Shown in pieces: positions 59,106-64,000 of a stretch of DNA of 64,000 nucleotides. Both the position numbers and the translations under genes were made by a program. The stretch's first letter is position 1, and the number at the start of each line of letters is the position of its first letter. Under the pieces are notes generated by a model that searched no databases, was not told where the DNA came from, and worked only from the letters and a program-made list of their open reading frames with translations. This DNA is from Halorubellus sp034808145 (lineage in GTDB: Archaea > Halobacteriota > Halobacteria > Halobacteriales > Natrialbaceae), in NCBI RefSeq assembly GCF_034808145.1, contig NZ_JAXHGM010000006.1:124001-188000 (forward strand). Direction: 5' to 3'.

Positions 59106-59942
59106 TCACTCGGGCGCGCCGTGGGACTCGCCGTCGCGCGCGTCCGCCTTCATCCGCCGGAGCGCCGCCTGCGCCTGGCTCGCGTCGTACCCGAAGTAGA
59201 CGCCGTCCGCGTACTCCCTCGCCACCTCGGTCGCGTGAATCAGGGCGTCGACCTCGACCTCGACCGCGTACAGCTCGATACCGAGGTCGACGCCCTCGGG
59301 GATCCGCGACCGGAACCCCTTCGCGATGGTCTCCAGCCAGTACGTCGTCCCGTACGCGGTGTCGTACAGCGGCACGACGAACTCGTCGACGTACTCGGCG
59401 AGCGCGTCCACGTCCAGGCCAGCGCGCTCCTCGAGGTGTCCGGGGTACGGGTCCGGGTACAGCGTGAAGTACACCTTCCCGGGGATGCGGTCGCTGGCCG
59501 CCGCGACGAACTCAGTGATCGTCGCCTCGCGCCACGCCCACCAGTCATCGAACTCGCTCTCCGCGAACGCCGTCTCGCAATGCTCGCAGTGACAGTACTC
59601 CGCGCGCGGGAACCCGACGTCGTCCAATCTGACGTCCGGGTTCGCCGCCGCCGCGTCCTCGATCATCTCCAAGAGTCCCTCGCGGTAGCGCTCGCGACTC
59701 GGACAGACGTACCCCCAGTCGAAGTACGGCTGCTCGCGCGTCGCCCGCTCGCCCTCGTCGCTCACCGGCACGAGGTCCGGTTTCGCCTCGCCCGCGGCCG
59801 TGTCACCGAAGCACGAGACCATGTTCACGCCCTCGGCTTCGGGCTCGACCGCCCGACCCGTGACGTCCTTGACCTCGTAGAACGCGCGGTCGAACGACGG
59901 CCAATCGAGCTCGGGCTCGTTCCGCGTGACGACGCCGTACAT
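59106..59942 (-). CDS. TIM-barrel glycoside-hydrolase-like protein with CHCEHC cluster
   Basis: A 278-residue protein of unassigned function. Strand/helix alternation such as FDWGYVCPSRERYREGLLEMIEDAA (in parts), DVRLDDVGFPRAEYCHCEHCETAF (in parts), and VDEFVVPLYDTAYG, GIELYAVEV suggests a TIM barrel like those of glycosidases. A compact C117-H118-C119-E-H121-C122 cluster, in DVGFPRAEYCHCEHCE, resembles CYCxxC stretches in beta-galactosidase-like enzymes or a metal site. No clear catalytic Glu pair can be assigned. ATG at 59942. It lies alone. Confidence 0.55.
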   Translation of the reverse strand: MYGVVTRNEPELDWPSFDRAFYEVKDVTGRAVEPEAEGVNMVSCFGDTAAGEAKPDLVPVSDEGERATREQPYFDWGYVCPSRERYREGLLEMIEDAAAANPDVRLDDVGFPRAEYCHCEHCETAFAESEFDDWWAWREATITEFVAAASDRIPGKVYFTLYPDPYPGHLEERAGLDVDALAEYVDEFVVPLYDTAYGTTYWLETIAKGFRSRIPEGVDLGIELYAVEVEVDALIHATEVAREYADGVYFGYDASQAQAALRRMKADARDGESHGAPE

Positions 59943-60023
59943 ACCTCTCGGTGGGGAGCGGACACACGAAAACGGTTCGGAAGCGGGCGGCGCGGACGGC
60001 GGCACCGCCCGGACGGCTTACGG

Positions 60024-60131
60024 TTACTCGGCGTCGTACTCGACTTCGACGGTCTCGTCGCTGCCGGAGAACGTCTTGTAGAGGAGGGCGATTGCGACCA
60101 CCGCGACCAGGATCTTGACCTTCTTGGACAT
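60024..60131 (-). CDS. 35-residue single-helix membrane micro-protein
   Basis: MSKKVKILVAVVAIALLYKTFSG (in parts) gives a lysine-rich start and one hydrophobic helix, followed by an acidic tail SDETVEVEYDAE. This positive-inside topology is normal for small membrane proteins. AT-rich TTTGATTATTTAG lies upstream (about 60146-60160 on the plus strand) and may hold its promoter. It is not classifiable by family. It sits between pyrI-pyrB and the TIM-barrel gene. Confidence 0.5.
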   Translation of the reverse strand: MSKKVKILVAVVAIALLYKTFSGSDETVEVEYDAE

Positions 60132-60251
60132 ACCGAAACGTTCGAGCTTTGATTATTTAGAGCTTACTGAAACGAACCCACTCGGATGGCCCGGCCAGCC
60201 GGGGAGCGGCAGGACGTTCCGCCCCGAACCCCGACTCGCCGACGATTCGCG

Positions 60252-60710
60252 TCAGTCGTCGATGAGCGCCGCGATGTCGTCCCGGACGATCGTCTCGCAG
60301 TACTCGCAGCGGACGCCGTCCTCGAGGACAGCGAACGCGGACTCGACTGGTTCGTCCGCGGTCGTGATGCAGTTCCGGTTCGGGCACGCGAGCACGCCGG
60401 TGACGCGCTCCGGGCGTTCCACGCGGTTCTTCTCGACGACGTCGTAGTCGCGGACGATGTTCACGGTCGCGTCCGGCGCGATGACCGAGAGCACGTCGAG
60501 CTCGTCCTGACTGAGCTCTCGCCCCTCGACCTTCACGACGTCCTTCCGCGCGAGCGCGTCCGAGGGGACGTTCATCCCGACGGAGATCTCCTCGCCGCCC
60601 GACCCGTCGATGCCGAGCATCGAGAGGACGTTCAGCGCCTGGCCGGCGCGAACGTGATCGATGACGGTGCCACTGCTGATCTTCGAGACGCGGAGTTCCT
60701 TGTCGCTCAT
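60252..60710 (-). CDS. pyrI: Aspartate carbamoyltransferase regulatory subunit
   Basis: This 152-residue PyrI has an N-terminal nucleotide-binding domain (KISSGTVIDHVRAGQALNVLSMLG, in parts) and a C-terminal zinc domain with C109, C114, C135 and C138 (CPNRNC ... CEYC). It binds CTP/ATP and transmits allosteric control to PyrB. Its ATG overlaps the pyrB stop, as usual for pyrBI. Confidence 0.93.
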   Translation of the reverse strand: MSDKELRVSKISSGTVIDHVRAGQALNVLSMLGIDGSGGEEISVGMNVPSDALARKDVVKVEGRELSQDELDVLSVIAPDATVNIVRDYDVVEKNRVERPERVTGVLACPNRNCITTADEPVESAFAVLEDGVRCEYCETIVRDDIAALIDD

Positions 60711-61621
60711 CGTTCGTCCTCCAGGAGCAGGTCGAGCAGCGCCATCCGCACGGGAACGCCGTTGTGCGCCTGCTCGAAGTAGTTCGCGTACGTGGTCTCG
60801 TCGATAGCCGGCGCGATCTCGTCGACGCGCGGCAGCGGGTGCATGACGGTGAGGTCGTCGCTCGCCGCCTCCAGGGTCTCCCGGTCGATCTGGTACTGTC
60901 CCGCGACCTTGTGGTACTCGTTCTCGTCCGGGAAGCGTTCGCGCTGGATGCGAGTGACGTACAGGACGTCGAGACTCGAGAGGACTGCCTCCAAGTCGGT
61001 GTGCTCGCGGACGTTCGCCCCGGCCTCGTGGAGGTCGTAGCGGACCGACCGCGGGAGCTTCAGCGACTCGGGCGAGATGAAGTGCTGGTGCGCGTCGAAG
61101 TTCGTCAACGCGGTCGCGAGCGAGTGCACCGTCCGCCCGTACTTCAGGTCGCCCATGATACCGATCGTGAGGTCCTCGAGGCCCGCTGTCTCCCGGATTG
61201 TGTAGAGGTCCAGTAGCGTCTGTGTCGGGTGATGGCCGGCGCCGTCGCCGGCGTTCAGGAGCGGGACGTCGACGTACTCGCTCGCCATCTTCGCGGACCC
61301 CTCCAGCGGGTGCCGGAGCACGAGCGCGTCCGCGTACCCCTCGATGACGCGGACGGTGTCCGCGAGGCTCTCGCCTTTCTTCACCGACGACGAGTCGACG
61401 CTCCCCATGTCGACGACGTCGCCGCCGAGGCGCTTGATCGCGGCCTCGAAGCTCATCTTCGTTCGCGTACTCGGTTCGAAGAAACACAGGCCGAGGAGCG
61501 TGCCCGCGTTTCGTTCCCGGGCGGCCGAGGGATCGGCGTCGAGCTCCGCGGCCCGGTCGAGGACCTCCTCGATGTCCTCGCGCGAGAGCTGTCTCGCCGT
61601 GAGCAGGTGGTCGTGACGCAT
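60707..61621 (-). CDS. pyrB: Aspartate carbamoyltransferase catalytic subunit
   Basis: This 304-residue PyrB has carbamoyl-phosphate motif STRT (51-54), HPTQ (131-134) and the HPLPR near the C-terminus (VMHPLPRVDEI). It condenses carbamoyl phosphate with aspartate in pyrimidine synthesis. ATG at 61621 starts MRHDHLLTARQLS. Overlaps pyrI by four bases. The divergent MinD-like gene begins 93 bases away. Confidence 0.93.
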   Translation of the reverse strand: MRHDHLLTARQLSREDIEEVLDRAAELDADPSAARERNAGTLLGLCFFEPSTRTKMSFEAAIKRLGGDVVDMGSVDSSSVKKGESLADTVRVIEGYADALVLRHPLEGSAKMASEYVDVPLLNAGDGAGHHPTQTLLDLYTIRETAGLEDLTIGIMGDLKYGRTVHSLATALTNFDAHQHFISPESLKLPRSVRYDLHEAGANVREHTDLEAVLSSLDVLYVTRIQRERFPDENEYHKVAGQYQIDRETLEAASDDLTVMHPLPRVDEIAPAIDETTYANYFEQAHNGVPVRMALLDLLLEDER

Positions 61622-61714
61622 CACCTGAGACCACCCGCCCCCGGCCCTTGAATCAATCCGTTCGGGTCGCCGCCCACCCGCGAGTTGAAGTGCGAACGGG
61701 CGGCGACCGCTGGT

Positions 61715-62368
61715 ATGCTCGCGATAGCCGGCGGGAAGGGCGGAACCGGGAAGACGACCACGGCGCTGGCGCTCGCACGCGAACTCGCCGCCCAGGACGC
61801 GGGGAGTACCGAGACGCAATCGGTGACGGTCGTCGACGCGGACGTCGACATGCCGGACGTGCACGCGATGGCCGGCGTCGGACGCACGCCGACCGTCCTC
61901 GAACGTCCGCGAGGACGGCCGGTCCCGTCGCTCGCGGGCGTCCGGGTCGCGCCGGCACCGCCGCCGGACGCGGCGGACGCGTTCGAGCGCGTCCTCGTCG
62001 ACCTCGCCGCGGACGCGGACACTCGACGAGGGGCACCGACCGCGGTCGTCGACGCTCCCTGCGGCGCCGGGCCGGACGCCGCGCTGCCGCTCGCGGTCGC
62101 CGATCGGGTCGTCCTCGTCACGCGACCGACGCCGGCAGCGGTCCGCGACACCGCGAAGACCGCAGCGATGGCTCGCACCCTCGGAACGCCGGTCGCGGCC
62201 GCCGTCGTCGTCGGCGACCGGCCACTGCGGTCACTCGCGGAGGCATTGCGCGTCGACGACGTCGTCTCGGTGCCGCTCGTCGACGAGGACCCGCTTCGGT
62301 CGCGTCCGCATCAGGCCAGCGTCCGACGGCTCCGCGCAGTCATCGGACCCTGGCAGACACCTTTTTAG
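61715..62368 (+). CDS. MinD/ParA-like P-loop ATPase
   Basis: A short (217-residue) deviant-Walker ATPase: GGKGGTGKTT at residues 6-15, DADVDMPDVHAM (switch I-like), and VVDAPCGAGPDAAL (switch II-like). It is shorter than typical MinD (about 250-270) and has no obvious C-terminal amphipathic helix. It could position cell components or act in an enzyme-maturation role. ATG at 61715 is chosen; the in-frame ATG at 61685 precedes the promoter-like region. Its end carries the TATA (CTTTTTAG) of the following RecA-like gene. Confidence 0.75.
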   Translation: MLAIAGGKGGTGKTTTALALARELAAQDAGSTETQSVTVVDADVDMPDVHAMAGVGRTPTVLERPRGRPVPSLAGVRVAPAPPPDAADAFERVLVDLAADADTRRGAPTAVVDAPCGAGPDAALPLAVADRVVLVTRPTPAAVRDTAKTAAMARTLGTPVAAAVVVGDRPLRSLAEALRVDDVVSVPLVDEDPLRSRPHQASVRRLRAVIGPWQTPF

Positions 62369-62393
62369 GGAGTGACGGCCAACCGTGGGGTAC

Positions 62394-63020
62394 ATGGCGG
62401 GGCGTCTGGAGACGGGCATCGAGGTTCTCGACCGCAAGCTCGACGGCGGCCTACCGCCCGGTACCATCGTCGCCCTCACGGCCGAACCCGCGAGCCAGTC
62501 CGAACTCATCCTCTACGAGCTCACGGCGGCCCGCGGCAGCCTCTACCTCACCACGGAACGCTCCGATCAGGCGGTCCGGGACGCCATCGAGAAGACGAAC
62601 GCTCCCGTCGGCTCCCCGACGGTACGGGACATCTCGGGGAGCGAACCGCTCGACCAGGCGAACCGACTCATCCGTGCACTCCCCGAGGGCGCGAACCTCA
62701 TCATCGACACCGCGAACGTCCTGGAGCGCGGCGACCGGAACCGCTTCCGGAACTTCATGACGGAGCTCCAGACGCACATGGTGAACACGGGCTCGATCGC
62801 GATCATGCACTGCATGAAGGAGCGGACGCCGCCCCAGAACCGGTCGTCGACGAAGCACATGTCCGACGTCGTCTTCGACCTGGAGACGCAGGTGCGTGGG
62901 AGCGAACTCGAGAACCGCTTGACGGTCCCGAAGTTCCGCGGCGGAACCGCGCTCAAGGAGTCCATCAAGCTCGAACTCGCGGACGAGGTCGCCATCGACA
63001 CGAGCCGCGACATCGCGTAG
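62394..63020 (+). CDS. RecA-like (KaiC/RadA-superfamily) ATPase-fold protein
   Basis: A 208-residue protein with RecA-type order: GIEVLDRKLDGGLPPGTIVALTAEPASQSELIL (in parts), LYLTTERSDQAVRDAI, NLIIDTANVLERGDR, and VVFDLETQVRG. The P-loop is changed: GGLPPGTIVALTAEPASQSE has no GK[ST], so ATP binding may be lost. Haloarchaeal proteins of this type are sometimes labelled HTR-like. A TATA-like CTTTTTAG about 27 bases upstream of the ATG supports leaderless 62394. It follows the MinD-like gene closely. Confidence 0.72.
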   Translation: MAGRLETGIEVLDRKLDGGLPPGTIVALTAEPASQSELILYELTAARGSLYLTTERSDQAVRDAIEKTNAPVGSPTVRDISGSEPLDQANRLIRALPEGANLIIDTANVLERGDRNRFRNFMTELQTHMVNTGSIAIMHCMKERTPPQNRSSTKHMSDVVFDLETQVRGSELENRLTVPKFRGGTALKESIKLELADEVAIDTSRDIA

Positions 63021-63135
63021 CGACCCTTCGGCGCTCGCAGTCCACACTTCCCTCGCAGACCGTTCGTCGCTCGGATACCGTTCTCGACACGTAGCCCCGG
63101 CACAGGTCGGCGGTATCGGCGGCGTCGTTGGCGAG

Positions 63136-63189
63136 AAACGTGAGCGTTCGAAACCAGCACAAAAACGTGAGCGTTCGAAACCAGCACAA
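63136..63189. repeat. Perfect 27-bp tandem duplication upstream of the flavoprotein gene
   Basis: Units 63136-63162 and 63163-63189 are identical over all 27 bases; each contains AAACGTGAGCG, then TTCGAAACCAGCACAA, with an internal TTCGAA palindrome. They lie 50-105 bases before a TATA-like CTCTATAGCG (63237-63246), in the position of an upstream activator site. No third copy or spacer arrangement is present. Confidence 0.85.
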
Positions 63190-63263
63190 ATTACAAGGTC
63201 CGTTCAGTACGGATGCACAAGGACGACGAACATCGACTCTATAGCGATGATTCCTACCCTACC

Positions 63264-64000
63264 ATGACAGACACACACGACGTGGTTATCGCCGGTGCGG
63301 GCCCCGCAGGTGGACAGGCGGCGCGAGACCTCGCGTCTCGCGGGTACGACGTGGTCGTACTCGAGACCGAGGCCGAGGACGAGTTCCCGAGCAGGAGCAA
63401 CAAATCGACCGCCGGGACGTTCCCGTCGACGATGGCGTCGTTCGGGATCCCCGACGAGGTCGTGATGAACTTCACGGACGACGTCATCCTGGAGTCCCCG
63501 AACCATCACTATCGTCGCCATCAACCGGGCGCGGTCCTGGAGTTCGCGGACTTCAAGAACTGGCTCGTGGACGAGGCGGTCGCGGACGGCGCCGAGTACC
63601 GGTTCGACGCGCGCGTCTCGAAACCTATCACGGAGGGCGGCGAGATCGTCGGCGTCGAGTACAACGGTGGGACGGAGGTCTACGCGGACATCGTCATCGA
63701 CGCGACCGGGCCGGCAGCGCCGCTCGCGAAGGCGCTCGACGTCTGCGGGCTGGAACGCGAGAAGCAAGCGATCGGGATCGAGTTCGAGTACGAGAACGTC
63801 GACGTCGACGCCGACGGGTACGCTGACCTCGCGGACTCGATGATGCTCCGGCTCGACCACGACATCGCACCGGGTGGGTACTCGTGGATATTCCACACGG
63901 GCGCGGACACGGCGAAGGTCGGCGTCTGCTATCTCCAGAACGAGAGTCACCGCGCGAACTCGAAGTCGGGGTACACCATCGACGACTACCTCCAGTACTG
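63264..64000 (+). CDS. Geranylgeranyl-reductase-like FAD oxidoreductase, N-terminal part
   Basis: The window ends inside this gene. The visible 245 residues begin MTDTHDVVIAGAGPAGG, an FAD dinucleotide fold (GAGPAGG at 10-16), then VLETEAEDEFPSRSNKSTAGTFPS (in parts), and VIDATGPAAPLAK. This is the archaeal geranylgeranyl/digeranylgeranyl-glycerophospholipid reductase type, which saturates isoprenoid lipids. Leaderless ATG at 63264 follows a TATA-like CTCTATAGCG and the 27-bp tandem repeat. Whether it acts on lipids or menaquinone is not certain. Confidence 0.75.
   Translation, partial: MTDTHDVVIAGAGPAGGQAARDLASRGYDVVVLETEAEDEFPSRSNKSTAGTFPSTMASFGIPDEVVMNFTDDVILESPNHHYRRHQPGAVLEFADFKNWLVDEAVADGAEYRFDARVSKPITEGGEIVGVEYNGGTEVYADIVIDATGPAAPLAKALDVCGLEREKQAIGIEFEYENVDVDADGYADLADSMMLRLDHDIAPGGYSWIFHTGADTAKVGVCYLQNESHRANSKSGYTIDDYLQY

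Noticed and set aside
63136..63189. Repeat considered as a CRISPR fragment
   Set aside because: Only two units directly abutting, without spacers, leader or cas genes.

Overview
The window is a GC-rich chromosomal segment of a haloarchaeon (class Halobacteria). The proteins are strongly acidic. Genes are mostly leaderless, with TATA-like boxes about 25 bases before the start codon. ATGA-type stop/start overlaps are common. Family content is archaeal and halophile-typical: aMBF1, SRP19, Gar1, POP5, Rpp30, SBDS, proteasome alpha, PGF-CTERM and Tat-lipoprotein exports, archaeal TyrS, and a salactin-type actin. I found no rRNA, tRNA, CRISPR array or intact insertion sequence. The first and last genes are cut by the window edges.

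Layout. 1-8 kb: end of an FAH-family gene; a Tat-exported gluconate-dehydrogenase-type pair (small subunit plus an Fe-S GMC flavoprotein) behind a TTAGG/CCTAA palindrome; an MscS channel overlapping a degenerate P-loop ATPase-like gene; an HflX GTPase; a small HTH gene; an SLC13-type anion transporter. 8.5-15.9 kb: operon hisC / AK6-type kinase / CDP-alcohol phosphatidyltransferase; aMBF1; a multi-spanning membrane protein with a long cytoplasmic tail; a salactin/volactin-like actin; a zinc-ribbon protein with an acidic tail; a METTL5-like methyltransferase with a small partner. 16-22 kb: rhomboid protease, metallo-beta-lactamase-fold hydrolase, a G-quadruplex-forming tract, a long acidic coiled-coil protein, and a diverged HisG-like paralogue.

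21.9-24.5 kb is the most accessory-looking part. A 1 kb gene-poor stretch precedes a two-gene unit: a DNA-binding protein with ribbon-helix-helix and winged-helix-like parts, and a tyrosine recombinase. A 33-bp element occurs upstream of hisC and again, inverted, just after the recombinase (30 of 33 bases identical). A weaker relative lies before the gene-poor stretch.

24.6-32.4 kb: a lipoprotein; the BtuCDF-type cobalamin/metal-chelate importer, with an unusual 39-codon ORF linking btuC and btuD by two stop/start overlaps; SRP19-Gar1-presenilin protease; and an ornithine-cyclodeaminase-family gene whose 3' end is tandemly duplicated around a hairpin. 32.4-45.4 kb: MFS transporter, DUF3054 protein, Tat lipoprotein, aldehyde dehydrogenase, aldo/keto reductase, a three-gene ABC exporter whose middle permease carries a PrsW-like protease domain, SRPBCC protein, DoxX, and an HxlR regulator behind two adjacent inverted repeats.

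45.5-64 kb is core housekeeping: TyrS, BirA, UspA, an amidohydrolase and HD phosphohydrolase pair, a second HflX, and the archaeal proteasome/RNase P cluster (COG1325 RNA-binding protein, Rpp30, methyltransferase, POP5, PsmA, SBDS). Then come a DJ-1/PfpI protein, a Nudix hydrolase, PyrB-PyrI, a MinD-like ATPase with a RecA-like protein, and a geranylgeranyl-reductase-like flavoprotein preceded by a perfect 27-bp tandem repeat. Two membrane micro-proteins (45 and 35 residues) are also annotated.
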